Assembly (NCBI RefSeq): GCF_027497215.1
Contig: NZ_CP114904.1
Span: 2,130,001-2,194,000 of the forward strand
Direction of reading: 5' to 3'
Length of the DNA stretch: 64,000 nucleotides
DNA from: Micromonospora sp. WMMD812
Lineage (GTDB): Bacteria; Actinomycetota; Actinomycetes; Mycobacteriales; Micromonosporaceae
The notes beneath the pieces are model-generated. The model worked only from the letters and a program-made list of their open reading frames with translations. It was not told the DNA's origin and made no database searches. The position numbers and the translations under genes are program-made. How positions within the stretch are numbered: the stretch's first letter is position 1; the number at the start of each line of letters is the position of its first letter. Shown here piece by piece: positions 25,041 through 33,320 of this stretch.

Positions 25041-26972
25041 TCACGGGGTGATCTTGTAGATGTGGTACGTGGACTCCCGGGCGAAGGTGTCCTGCAGCGC
25101 CCCGCCGCTGATCGGCACCGTCCGGTTCTCGAACAGCACCTCGGCCCGGCTGCCGCTCATCCCCGCCGGCAGGGTCAGCCGTTGCGTCCCCGTCCCGCCC
25201 GTGCGGCCCGGCATGGCGAAGACGTAGTAGGAGTCGCCGTGCGCCTTCAGCATCGTGTCGAGGCTCGGGTTGAACCGCCACTGGTACGACTGGGTGTTCA
25301 GCACCGGCGCGAGCACGCTGATCCGCCGGTTCAGCTCGGTCACCGTGGGGCGGACGGCCGCGCCGCAACTGTCCCGCAGCACGTGCTGCGAGAGGCAGGG
25401 ACCGCCGAAGTTGTGGTTGAAGTAGAGGACGCCACGAGCCTCGTGGATGAGCGAGTTCAGCACGGCGCCCGCGATCTGGTCGCCCGTGATGGTGGGGGCG
25501 TCGTTCTCGCTGAACGGGTGACCGACCTCGACGAACGCGTAGATCGGCTGACGCTTGCCGTCCAGTCCGTCGAGTTGCCGCATCCGGTCCATCGTCCGGC
25601 CGTAGTTCGCCGCTCGCCGGCAGTCCTCCGGCCGTACGCCGATCCCCGGCCCTTCCGACGGCGAGTTGCAGACACCGGGATCGGTGTACCAGTAGATGTC
25701 GTTGGAGACCACGTTGGTGTAGGAGTTGACGAACCGGCTCGCCTCCGTGTCGGTCTCCCAGAACATGACCCCCTTGCCGTAGTTGGCGTACCGCAGCCCC
25801 CCGTCGGCGGGGAACCTCCGCAGCATGGCCTCCTGGACCGTGTAGCCGCAGCGGCCGTCGGGCGGGTCGCACACCGCGCCCCGGCCGGGATAGTTGCCGG
25901 TCCACGCGGCCGAGCCGGGCCCGCCCCACATGTCGACCTCGTCGGAGAGCGACCAGCCGACCGTCGCCGGGCCGGTCTGGCGCGGCGAACCACCGATCAC
26001 GTGCATACCCGCGGCCGCGACGAGACCCAGGTCACTGTTGTCGGTCGGCGCCACGTAGGTGTTCAAGCCGACGCTGCGGTCCCGCTCCGCGTCGGCCCGC
26101 GCGACGACACTCTCCTGCCAGACTCCGATGGGGAAGAACGCCGGGTCCGTCCAGCCGGCGCCCCGCGCCGGGGCGTAGCCGCCGTAGTAGCCGGGGCCGC
26201 CCTCCCAGGGCACCCGGGGCAGCGCGAGCGGCGGGAGGTCGCGGGTCGGCGTCGGGTTCGGGCTGCCGCTGGGCGACGCCGTCGGCCCGGTCGTCCGGCT
26301 GGGCGAGGCGGTCGGTCGCGGGGACGACGTGCCGGTGGCGGTCGGCGCGAAAACGACGTCGACCCAGTAGTTGCTCTTCTTCCAGGTCTGGCTGGGGAAC
26401 CCGGTCGGACCGTACTTGTAGACACCGGCGAAGTCGACACTGCTGAGCGGGCCGGACTTCGCCGGTCGCTCGAAGTAGTCCTGCGTGGCCCGGTAGCGAC
26501 TGGTGTGGTACGAGACGACGTAGACCTGACCGGCCTCGATCCGCACCGGTGTCGGGAGCGTGACCTCCTGCCAGCCCGACCGCGACTCGTTGCCGGACAT
26601 CGCCGTGGCGAGCTTCTGACCCCGGGCGCTCCAGACGGTGACCGGGTGCGAGCCGCCCGCGCCGGCCGCCTTGAGGAACCGGACGGCGGTCAGCGTGCCG
26701 GCGCGGCTCGACGTGAACCGCAGGCCGAGCTCCACCGGGTTGGTGTCGGGGTCGACCGGCACGTGGGAGACGTTCGTCGCGCCGAAGAACGAGTACGTCC
26801 CGGAACGGTCGGTGGTGGCCCACCCGGCGACGACCATCGTCGAGGCCAGGATGACCAGCGCGGCCACGAGAATGATGACCGAGCGGCCACGACGCGGGAC
26901 GATCCGCGGCGGTGCGGCGGCCCGGACGTGTCGGCCGGGGAGCTGAAGGACGGGAGGATGCTGGCTTTCCAC
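25041..26972 (-). CDS. Membrane-anchored DUF4082-like protein with putative glycosidase-like domain
   Basis: A 643-residue protein from the GTG at 26972 (an in-frame GTG at 27107 would add 45 residues). One signal-anchor helix lies at about residues 31-52 (SVIILVAALVILASTMVVAG). A DUF4082-like sandwich follows at about 55-205, with VELGLRF, SGWQEVTLPTP and SNYWVDVVF, the same pattern as in the 16798-20709 protein. A Ser/Thr/Pro linker spans about 208-260. The large C-terminal part (FFPIGVWQESVV, GWSLSDEVDMW, YAFVEVGHPFSEND) resembles TIM-barrel glycoside hydrolases, with acidic residues in SLSDEVD and FVEVGHP as possible catalytic carboxylates. No named family was recognised. Trimming or binding of the exported glycan is inference. 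Confidence 0.65.
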   Translation of the reverse strand: MESQHPPVLQLPGRHVRAAAPPRIVPRRGRSVIILVAALVILASTMVVAGWATTDRSGTYSFFGATNVSHVPVDPDTNPVELGLRFTSSRAGTLTAVRFLKAAGAGGSHPVTVWSARGQKLATAMSGNESRSGWQEVTLPTPVRIEAGQVYVVSYHTSRYRATQDYFERPAKSGPLSSVDFAGVYKYGPTGFPSQTWKKSNYWVDVVFAPTATGTSSPRPTASPSRTTGPTASPSGSPNPTPTRDLPPLALPRVPWEGGPGYYGGYAPARGAGWTDPAFFPIGVWQESVVARADAERDRSVGLNTYVAPTDNSDLGLVAAAGMHVIGGSPRQTGPATVGWSLSDEVDMWGGPGSAAWTGNYPGRGAVCDPPDGRCGYTVQEAMLRRFPADGGLRYANYGKGVMFWETDTEASRFVNSYTNVVSNDIYWYTDPGVCNSPSEGPGIGVRPEDCRRAANYGRTMDRMRQLDGLDGKRQPIYAFVEVGHPFSENDAPTITGDQIAGAVLNSLIHEARGVLYFNHNFGGPCLSQHVLRDSCGAAVRPTVTELNRRISVLAPVLNTQSYQWRFNPSLDTMLKAHGDSYYVFAMPGRTGGTGTQRLTLPAGMSGSRAEVLFENRTVPISGGALQDTFARESTYHIYKITP

Positions 26973-27234
26973 GAGACTGCGCGCCTTTCGGGTCGGATCT
27001 CCTGTTGCCGTCACCCCGTGTGGCCGGAGTGGGAACCCCTCCCCCAGTGCGGTTGACCGTACGTGGACCGCAGCCGCTGCCCCGCTGGTCACCGCTGCCG
27101 GGGACAACGACGGCCGGCATCGGGCCGGGACGGCCGGCGGGCAGACTTAAGCGTGACTTATGGAAAGTGCGCGAAACGGTCGAAGCGCGCTCGGACGGTC
27201 GTCGGCAACGCGACACCGACCGCGGCGAGGCGCG

Positions 27235-28101
27235 TCACCGTCGGGCCTGGACGGACGCCGTCCGTCCCCAGCCGGAGCGAGCACTCCAGCCCGGCGACCG
27301 GCGTTTCGCCTCGGCGAGCAGGATGATCCCGACGTAGCAGACCGCCGCCGGGGCCAACTCCGGCGACCGGAGCAGCACGTCCCGCAGCCACGACCAGGCG
27401 CTCGGCCCGGGCACCGGATCGGCCGGCAGACCGTACTCCGGCGGGGCGGAGCGGAGGAAGCGCCAGAACTCCGCGTTGCCGTCGCGGGCGCGGGCCACCC
27501 GGCGGACGAGGTCGGCGGTGCGCCGTGGGGCGTCCACCCGGACCACGGCGTCGATCTCCACCTTCTCGTGCGGTCCGGCGATCGCGTCGAGGAACATGTC
27601 GTCGGCGGTGAGTTCGGGGAACTGGTCGAAGCGGCCCCGCGCCTCGCCGGAGAGCGCGATGATGCCGCGCCCGAAGAGACGGTTGCGGAACACGGGCAGC
27701 CGGGCGTTCACCGCGTAGTAGGCCCGCACGGGCCAGAAGCTGCTCGAGCTGTCGACGACCGGGCGGGGCACCGCCGCGGCGACGCCGGGGCGGGTGACGG
27801 CGGTGGCGAGCTGGCGGAGCAGCTCGGCGGTGACCGGCACGTCGGCGTCCAAATAGATCCGGTCGCCGGCGCCGACCGCCCGGTCGCCGGCGTTCAGGGC
27901 CGCGGTCTTCGACGGCGTCGGGATTTCCACGACCCGCACGCCGAACGAACGAGCAATTTCCGCCGTGTCGTCGGTGCAACCATTGGCCACAACGACAATC
28001 TCCAGGTCCGTGTCGAATTGCGGAGAATCGAGCAAACTCCGCAAGACGCCACCAATTCCCGACGCCTCATTGAAGGCGGGCATGATGACACTGATCCGCA
28101 C
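27235..28101 (-). CDS. GT-A family 2 glycosyltransferase with C-terminal hydrophobic segment
   Basis: A 288-residue protein if started at the GTG at 28101, directly before RISVIMPAFNEASGIGGVL, the usual GT2 start. A longer frame back to 28215 has no supporting features. VVVANGCTDDTAEIA and RIYLDADVPVT (DxD-like) identify the nucleotide-sugar site, and TADDMFLD is the later acidic motif. A single hydrophobic stretch near residues 253-268 (LAPAAVCYVGIILLAEA) may bind the membrane. It is divergent from the WecG/TagA/CpsF gene across a comparatively A+T-rich 131-base region. Sugar specificity is unknown, and the start is uncertain because no strong ribosome-binding site is seen. Confidence 0.75.
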   Translation of the reverse strand: MRISVIMPAFNEASGIGGVLRSLLDSPQFDTDLEIVVVANGCTDDTAEIARSFGVRVVEIPTPSKTAALNAGDRAVGAGDRIYLDADVPVTAELLRQLATAVTRPGVAAAVPRPVVDSSSSFWPVRAYYAVNARLPVFRNRLFGRGIIALSGEARGRFDQFPELTADDMFLDAIAGPHEKVEIDAVVRVDAPRRTADLVRRVARARDGNAEFWRFLRSAPPEYGLPADPVPGPSAWSWLRDVLLRSPELAPAAVCYVGIILLAEAKRRSPGWSARSGWGRTASVQARR

Positions 28102-28232
28102 GGCGCGATACTGCCAGCCCGAAAGAGGGATCAACAACCGGTCGAACGGCCATCGGTATGTCACGGAATCCGTTGCGCTGCTGACCGTTCGAAGCCTTGC
28201 TCGCCGATCCGCCATCGGTAGATTTCTTTTCC

Positions 28233-29141
28233 GTGCCCCTCAATCTGGACGGTTCACGCCAGGAAAACCGGGTCGACGTGTACGGGATCGACTTCGACCC
28301 GCTCCAGGAAAATGACGTTATCCGGCACGTCGTGTCCGAACTGGACGCGGGTCGGGGCGGACAGATCATAACCCCCAATGTGGACATCCTGCGTCGGATT
28401 CTCCGAGATCCGGAATCGCGGGCCCACGTGGAATCGGCAAGTCTTGTCGTGGCCGACGGCAAGCCGTTGATCTGGGCCAGCCGAATCGCCGGGAATCCCC
28501 TGCCCGCCCGGGTCGCCGGCTCCGACCTGATCTGGAGCCTCTCCGCCGCGCTGGCCGAGCGGGACCGATCCATCTACCTGCTGGGCGGCGCGCCGGGCAC
28601 CGCGAACCGAGCGGAAGAGGTCATGCGCGCCCGCTTCCCAAGGTTGCGCATCGCCGGGCACCTCAGCCCGCCCTTCGGCTTCGACACCCGCCCCGACCAG
28701 TTCGAGGAGGCCTGCGGCACGGTGGCCGCCGCTCGACCGGACCTGGTCTACGTCGGGCTCGGCTTCCCCAAGCAGGAACGGGTCATCGCCCGACTCCGCT
28801 CCCGATTGCCCGCCTCCTGGTTTCTGGGCTGCGGCGCGGCGATCGGCTTCGTGGCCGGTGTGCACCGGCGAGCGCCGCGGTGGATGCAGGCGTACGGTCT
28901 CGAGTGGACGCACCGCCTGGCCAGCGAACCGGCCCGACTGATGCGGCGCTATCTCGTCCACGACCTTCCGTTCGCGCTGGAACTGCTGGCGGTGAGCACG
29001 CGGCGGCGGCTCCGCGGCGCCCGAGTCGGCCGGGTGCCACGCACCGCCGACGGGCCCGCCGCACCACGTCCGGCCGGCGTCCCGCTCGCCGCCGACGGCC
29101 CGGGGCACGGGCTGCCCATCCAGACGGGAGACCAGGTGTGA
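28233..29141 (+). CDS. WecG/TagA/CpsF-family glycosyltransferase
   Basis: A 302-residue protein from GTG 28233. IITPNVDILRRILRDPESR, SLVVADGKPLIWASR and LPARVAGSDLIW are the conserved N-terminal signatures of family GT26. IYLLGGAPGTANRAEEVM and LVYVGLGFPKQERVIA complete the pattern. WecG and TagA transfer N-acetyl-mannosaminuronic acid or N-acetylmannosamine to a lipid-linked GlcNAc on the cytoplasmic membrane face, an early committed step. This gene is therefore a likely early enzyme of repeat-unit assembly. The C-terminal about 40 residues are Arg/Pro-rich. The start is uncertain (an earlier TTG at 28197 is in frame). The stop overlaps the next start (GTGA). Confidence 0.85.
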   Translation: MPLNLDGSRQENRVDVYGIDFDPLQENDVIRHVVSELDAGRGGQIITPNVDILRRILRDPESRAHVESASLVVADGKPLIWASRIAGNPLPARVAGSDLIWSLSAALAERDRSIYLLGGAPGTANRAEEVMRARFPRLRIAGHLSPPFGFDTRPDQFEEACGTVAAARPDLVYVGLGFPKQERVIARLRSRLPASWFLGCGAAIGFVAGVHRRAPRWMQAYGLEWTHRLASEPARLMRRYLVHDLPFALELLAVSTRRRLRGARVGRVPRTADGPAAPRPAGVPLAADGPGHGLPIQTGDQV

Positions 29142-30229
29142 AGCGTCCCGATGTGTCGGTCGTGATCGTCTCGTACAACACCCGCGAGCTGACGCTGCGC
29201 TGCCTGCGGGAACTCGTCGACAGCCGGACCCCGCAGGTCCGGTTCGACATCACCGTCGTCGACAACGCCTCCGCCGACGGCTCGGCCGACGCGATCGCCG
29301 AGCGGTTCCCCGAGGTCCGCCTGCTGCGGCTGAGCGAGAACGTCGGCTGGGGGCGCGGCGTCAACCGGGGCGCCGTCGCGAGCGACGGGGAGTACATCCT
29401 GCTGCTCAACCCGGACGCCGCCCCCGTCGGCACGCCCGTCGCCGAGCTGTTCACGTTCGCCCGGCAGCGGCCGGAGCACCGGATCTACACCGGACGGACG
29501 CTGCACTCCGACGGCACGGACGACCACTACTCGTGCTGGGGGCTGCCCAGCCTGTGGAGTTACGTCACCTTCGCCACCGGCCTGTCGACCGTCTTCTCGC
29601 GGCACGGGTGGGCGAACCCGGAGGGATTGCCCGACTACGACCGACGGTCGGTGCGGGAGGTGCCCGCCGTGACGGGCTGCTTCCTGCTCATCGAACGCGA
29701 CCTGTTCAACCGGCTCGGCGGCTTCGACCCGGTCTACTTCCTGTACAGCGACGACATCGACCTCTGCGCCCGGGCCGCCCGGCTCGGCGCCCGACCGGTG
29801 CTCGACCCCGACGCGGCCGTCATCCACGTGGGCGGCGCCTCGTCGAGCTCCGAGGGGCAGCGGATGAAGATCCTCCGGGGCAAGGCCACCTACGTCCGCC
29901 TGCACTGGTCGCCGGCCCGGGCCCGGCTCGGCGTGGGGCTGCTGGTCGCCGGTGTCGGGCTGCGCGCCCTCGGCCGGACCCTGCTCGGCACGGACCGGTC
30001 CCGGGGCGTCAACTGGGCCACGGTCTGGCGCGAACGGCGCACCTGGGCCGCCGGCTGGCCCCCGTGTGACGAGCCCCGCCCGCCGCACGACCCCGCCGCC
30101 GCCACGCCGGACGCGGCGCCCCGGCCGTCGGAGGTCGACCAGAGCCTGGCCCATCCCGTGAGCCCCGGCACGGACCGGACCGCCGCGGTCCCCGGCGCCC
30201 GACCGGGGCCCACGGTTCCCAGCGCCTGA
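29138..30229 (+). CDS. GT-A family 2 (rhamnosyltransferase-like) glycosyltransferase
   Basis: A 363-residue protein starting VKRPDVSVVIVSYNTRELTLR. The motif DITVVDNASADGSADAIAE, the acidic EYILLLNPDAAP and the downstream GGFDPVYFLYSDDIDLCARA match the WcaA/rhamnosyltransferase branch of GT2; the YSDDIDLC motif holds the catalytic base region. The last about 55 residues are Pro/Ala-rich and probably disordered. The GTG start overlaps the stop of the WecG-like gene, indicating coupling. It ends the polysaccharide locus on this side; the following 690 bases are noncoding. The actual sugar is not determinable. Confidence 0.8.
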   Translation: MKRPDVSVVIVSYNTRELTLRCLRELVDSRTPQVRFDITVVDNASADGSADAIAERFPEVRLLRLSENVGWGRGVNRGAVASDGEYILLLNPDAAPVGTPVAELFTFARQRPEHRIYTGRTLHSDGTDDHYSCWGLPSLWSYVTFATGLSTVFSRHGWANPEGLPDYDRRSVREVPAVTGCFLLIERDLFNRLGGFDPVYFLYSDDIDLCARAARLGARPVLDPDAAVIHVGGASSSSEGQRMKILRGKATYVRLHWSPARARLGVGLLVAGVGLRALGRTLLGTDRSRGVNWATVWRERRTWAAGWPPCDEPRPPHDPAAATPDAAPRPSEVDQSLAHPVSPGTDRTAAVPGARPGPTVPSA

Positions 30230-30420
30230 CCGAGGCCACGGTTCCCACTGCCTGACCCGCCGCGGACCCCTCCCCTATGCCCCGACCGGACCGCGGGCCC
30301 CTGTGCCCCGACCGGAGCGCCACGCACGGCTCGGCCGCCCAGCCGGTCGTAGCCCCTGCCCCGCGGGCCGTGGCGTCGGTCGCCGACCATTGATCACTTG
30401 ATCGACTCCATGTCGGCACC

Positions 30421-30544
30421 TGGCGGTATCCACGCGTGCCGGATACCGCCATATCGTCGAGACGGTGTGGATCAACTGCGGCTACCAGTTGATCCACTCG
30501 GACTCCTTGATGTCGCGGTGTCCCAGCCGACAGGACACCGCGAC
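30421..30544. repeat. Array of three perfect hairpins with exact 46-bp spacing
   Basis: Three adjacent inverted repeats have different sequences but the same geometry. Hairpin 1: 30421-30431 (TGGCGGTATCC) with 30441-30451. Hairpin 2: 30467-30477 (GTGGATCAACT) with 30487-30497. Hairpin 3: 30512-30523 (GTCGCGGTGTCC) with 30533-30544. The stems are 11, 11 and 12 bp without mismatch, each loop is 9 bases, and the centres fall at 30436, 30482 and 30528. Stems, loops and 14-15-base spacers are not conserved between units, so structure rather than sequence is repeated. The array lies in a convergent intergenic region. Confidence 0.85.
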
Positions 30545-30916
30545 GGGGTGGCGCCGCCATTTCGGCAGGCGACCGGGTTGAGCCGGAATCTCGGCACGTC
30601 CGACTCGTCACCGCCGTGCCATTCGCCTGACTAGTGGTGCTCGTTCCATGAACGACGCCGCACGAAGGGATTGTCGTTTGCGTCGCGAATGACGGAAGCT
30701 GGCTCCCCGAATGTCACGAAAAGCGGAGCCAATTTCGCCCACAATGCCAACGCTCGGCGGAGCTAGGCGAATTCGCCGGTTTCCGGGCGGTGCCACACCC
30801 GCGTCATGGATTTCGCGCCATTGTCCCGGATCGGCGCACCGTGCGGCGAAATACGTGTAACCGGAATTCCCGACCGGGCACCTCCGGTGAAGATGGGCCG
30901 CCGGGAGAGCTGGCCG
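30545..30916. other. Noncoding, comparatively A+T-rich stretch
   Basis: No convincing gene is seen between the hairpin array and the GNAT gene end. The DNA is less GC-rich than its surroundings, especially 30640-30870. It contains a 12-bp palindrome GGCGAATTCGCC (30766-30777) and a short hairpin (30700-30706 pairing with 30725-30731). The stretch 30230-30420 upstream of the array is also noncoding; it holds imperfect direct copies of CACGGTTCCC-type sequence near 30211 and 30237. A decayed gene, a regulatory RNA or simple intergenic DNA are all possible. Confidence 0.5.
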
Positions 30917-31393
30917 TCAGGCCGGCAGCTCCAGGACGTACTCCTCGACCTCCTGCCCGCGGCCCGGCGCATAGCCGCGGTCCTCGCCGCGAACGACGAA
31001 GCCGCACTTACGCAGCACGGCCAGCGAGCCCAGGTTGTCCTTCGCCGCACGTGCGTGCACCGGGCGCTGTGGCAACTCCCGCAGCAGCGCGTCCAGGGCG
31101 GCGGTGGCGTGGCCGCGCCCCCAGTGGGCCCGGTCGATCCAGTAGCTGACCTCGGTGCGCTCGCCCACCGGGAAGGCGGCGACGTAGCCGACCACCGCGC
31201 CGTCGACGGTGACCGTGCGCGTCACGATCTTCGGGTCGCTGCGCACCCGCTGCCAGTGCGCCGCGAACTCCGCCCGGTCGTCCGGGTCTTCCGCGGTGAA
31301 GGCGGCCATCCGGACGGCCACCGGGTCCCGCTGATGGCGGTAGAACTCCGGCAGGTCGTCGTCGCGCACGGGGCGTAGGCGCAGGTCGGTCAC
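30917..31393 (-). CDS. GNAT-family N-acetyltransferase (RimJ/RimL type)
   Basis: A 158-residue protein of normal GNAT length. It begins LRLRPVRDDDLPEFYRHQRD and carries the acetyl-CoA-binding region SYWIDRAHWGRGHATAALDA (the R/Q-x-x-G-x-A/G loop reads RGHATA). The terminal AKDNLGSLAVLRKCGFVVRGE is the standard RimJ/RimL-like end. Such enzymes acetylate protein N-termini, antibiotics or small amines with acetyl-CoA; the substrate is unknown. The GTG start at 31393 has only a weak ribosome-binding site. It is isolated, with no operon partner on the minus strand. The sequence upstream (31394-31684) is GC-rich noncoding DNA. Confidence 0.8.
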   Translation of the reverse strand: MTDLRLRPVRDDDLPEFYRHQRDPVAVRMAAFTAEDPDDRAEFAAHWQRVRSDPKIVTRTVTVDGAVVGYVAAFPVGERTEVSYWIDRAHWGRGHATAALDALLRELPQRPVHARAAKDNLGSLAVLRKCGFVVRGEDRGYAPGRGQEVEEYVLELPA

Positions 31394-31684
31394 CGGCCGA
31401 GGATAGGGCCAGCCTCTGACAACCGGCACGTGAGGCCCGCCGGCGCCCCGACCGGCCGGTCCGCGCCGACGCCCCCGCCCCCGTCCGCGCCCGCCCCGTC
31501 CGCGCCATCCGCTTTTCCGCGCGGGACCCGCCCGCGCCGACCAGCTCCCGCGTCCCCCGGGCGTCGAGACGGTCGGCGGTCGCATCGGAGCTGGCCGTCT
31601 CGCCCGATGCCCGGGCGGCCCGCGAGGGGGGTACCGGGGGCGATCTGGCTGCCCCGCCCGAAGGCACGCGCCGACAATGACCGG

Positions 31685-31981
31685 ATGAAGGCACTGGTGG
31701 GAAGTCGGCGGCGCGGCGCGGCGGCGACGGGCAAGCAGTCGGTCGGCGCGGTGGCCGCGGGCGCGCTGGCGATCGGCGCCCGCGCGGTGGGCGCGGCCGC
31801 CCTCGGGTCGCTGGCGGTCTCCGCGCTGGCGGGCGGGGCCGCCGCGGTGGCGGTGCTGGCGATCGGGCGTCTGGCCGTCCGACGCGCGGTCATCCGCGAA
31901 CTCCGGATCGGCCGGCTGGAGGTCGACGAGCTGATCGTGCGCAGCCGCGCCGGGACCGTCGGCCGCGGCGACGCGACGTAG
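31685..31981 (+). CDS. Small hydrophobic repeat protein, function unknown
   Basis: A 98-residue protein with a basic start (MKALVGSRRRGAAATG), then short A/G-L-A-I/V-G periodic segments (VGAVAAGALAIGARAVGAAA). It ends in an amphipathic part with the rhythm RELRIGRLEVDELIVRS. The alternating hydrophobic pattern suits a short membrane hairpin or a small beta-solenoid; no family was recognised. The ATG at 31685 lies only two bases after a 15-mer that recurs upstream of the second universal stress protein, so the true start may be a later GTG at 31697. It precedes two universal stress protein genes on the same strand and may belong to the same regulon. Confidence 0.5.
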   Translation: MKALVGSRRRGAAATGKQSVGAVAAGALAIGARAVGAAALGSLAVSALAGGAAAVAVLAIGRLAVRRAVIRELRIGRLEVDELIVRSRAGTVGRGDAT

Positions 31982-32206
31982 CCGGCGACCCGCGACCGCG
32001 CGCCCGGCAGCACGACCCCGCCCCGCCGACGCGACCTGGCCGACCGCCCGTGACCACGCCGGGCGGCGCAGGGCTGCCGGGGCGACGTGCCCGGGGCGGC
32101 CGTGAACCCGCGGCGATCCGGGACCAACGGCCCGGGAGGCGGGACCAGCGGCTCTGCCCGGAGCGCCCGTGGCGGGGCAGCCTGGAACCGGACGAAGGAG
32201 GACGTC

Positions 32207-33103
32207 ATGACCATCGAATCCGGTGCCCCCGTCGTGGTGGGTGTGGACGGATCCGCCGCGGCGCTGGACGCGGTCCGCGTGGCGACGCGAGAGGCGGCGT
32301 ACCGGCGACGGTCGCTGCGGGTGGTGCACGCGTTCCACTGGCCACTGGCCGTCGCGCCGCTCGGGCTGGTGCCGGCGGTGCCGGCGGACGACAGCCTGCG
32401 CCGGGAGGCCGAGCGGGTCGCCGCGGAGGCGGCGGCCGAGGCCGGCAAGATCGACCCTGAGGTGCCGGTGACGGCTGTCGTGATCGACGGCGCTCCCACC
32501 CCGGTGCTGCTGGACGAGGCGCGCGACGCCGCGCTGGTCGTGCTCGGGCACCGCGGGTTGGGCGGCTTCGCCGGCCTGCTGATCGGCTCGGTGACGGTGC
32601 AGGTGTCGGCGCGGGCCGAGTGCCCGGTGCTGGTGGTCCGGGGCGAGCCGCGCGCCGACGGCCCGGTGGTGGTCGGCGTGGACGGTTCCGCGCTGTCCAC
32701 CGAGGCGGTCGCCTTCGCGTTCGAGGAGGCGGCCCGGCGGGACGCTCCGCTGGTGGCGGTGCACGCCTGGCTGGACCCGGCCCCGGTCGCCCCCGGCGAC
32801 CTGATCCCGATGATGTACGACCTGACCGCGCTCGGCGAGGACGAGGAGCGGGTGCTCGCCGAGTCCGTGGCCGGGTGGGCGGAACGCTATCCGGAGGTGT
32901 CGGTCCGGCATCGACTGGTCCGGGGGGCGGCGGCCCCCGTACTGGTGGCGGAATCGGCGTCGGCCCAGCTCGTGGTCGTCGGTGCGCACGGTCGGGGTGC
33001 CCTGGGTGGCCTGCTGCTCGGCTCGGTCAGTCACGCGCTGCTGCATCACGCCCACGCGCCCCTGGCGATCGTCCGGCATCGCCGGACCGCCGACGCCGCC
33101 TGA
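32207..33103 (+). CDS. Tandem-domain universal stress protein (first)
   Basis: A 298-residue protein made of two UspA domains (about residues 1-145 and 150-298). Each starts with a VVVGVDGS strand and ends with the ATP-binding G-x2-G-x9-G-S motif: GHRGLGGFAGLLIGSVTVQV in domain 1 and GAHGRGALGGLLLGSVSHAL in domain 2. The intact motifs suggest ATP binding in both halves. Double-domain Usp proteins of actinobacteria act in hypoxia, stationary phase or starvation responses, often under DosR-type control. The ATG follows GAAGGAGGACGTC. A second tandem Usp gene follows 217 bases downstream on the same strand. Confidence 0.9.
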   Translation: MTIESGAPVVVGVDGSAAALDAVRVATREAAYRRRSLRVVHAFHWPLAVAPLGLVPAVPADDSLRREAERVAAEAAAEAGKIDPEVPVTAVVIDGAPTPVLLDEARDAALVVLGHRGLGGFAGLLIGSVTVQVSARAECPVLVVRGEPRADGPVVVGVDGSALSTEAVAFAFEEAARRDAPLVAVHAWLDPAPVAPGDLIPMMYDLTALGEDEERVLAESVAGWAERYPEVSVRHRLVRGAAAPVLVAESASAQLVVVGAHGRGALGGLLLGSVSHALLHHAHAPLAIVRHRRTADAA

Positions 33104-33284
33104 TCCCCGTGCGGGCCCGACCGGGCCGCGTCGACCTGGGCCCAGGTGCCTCGGCCCGCAGCGCGGCGCGACGCCGGCCGACGGCACGGATGCCCTCGGC
33201 CGGCGCCGGCCGACGGCCCGGTCGGGTCGGGTGCCACGGGTGATCCGTCGGGCGTGCGGGAAATACCGGTGGGACGGCGCGGGC

Positions 33285-33299
33285 GCGCCGACAATGACC
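33285..33299 (+). promoter_or_regulatory. 15-mer shared with the 31685 gene upstream region
   Basis: GCGCCGACAATGACC occurs exactly here and at 31668-31682. Here it ends 22 bases before the second Usp start and would fit a -10-type element (ACAAT) followed by a GGAGG site. In the same gap, 33134-33147 is a perfect palindrome (ACCTGGGCCCAGGT). Confidence 0.35.
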
Positions 33300-33320
33300 T
33301 GATCGACCATTGGAGGGCTG

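Noticed and set aside
30185..30265. Tandem repeat after the last glycosyltransferase
   Set aside because: Copies of CACGGTTCCC-type sequence are short and imperfect with irregular spacing; noted in the noncoding feature only.
30421..30544. CRISPR array
   Set aside because: Equal spacing is present but the repeated units share no sequence, only geometry; no cas genes nearby.
30421..30544. Tyrosine-recombinase sites (arm-spacer-arm, 11-9-11)
   Set aside because: Each site has different arms, so one recombinase could not bind all three, and no integrase is in the window.
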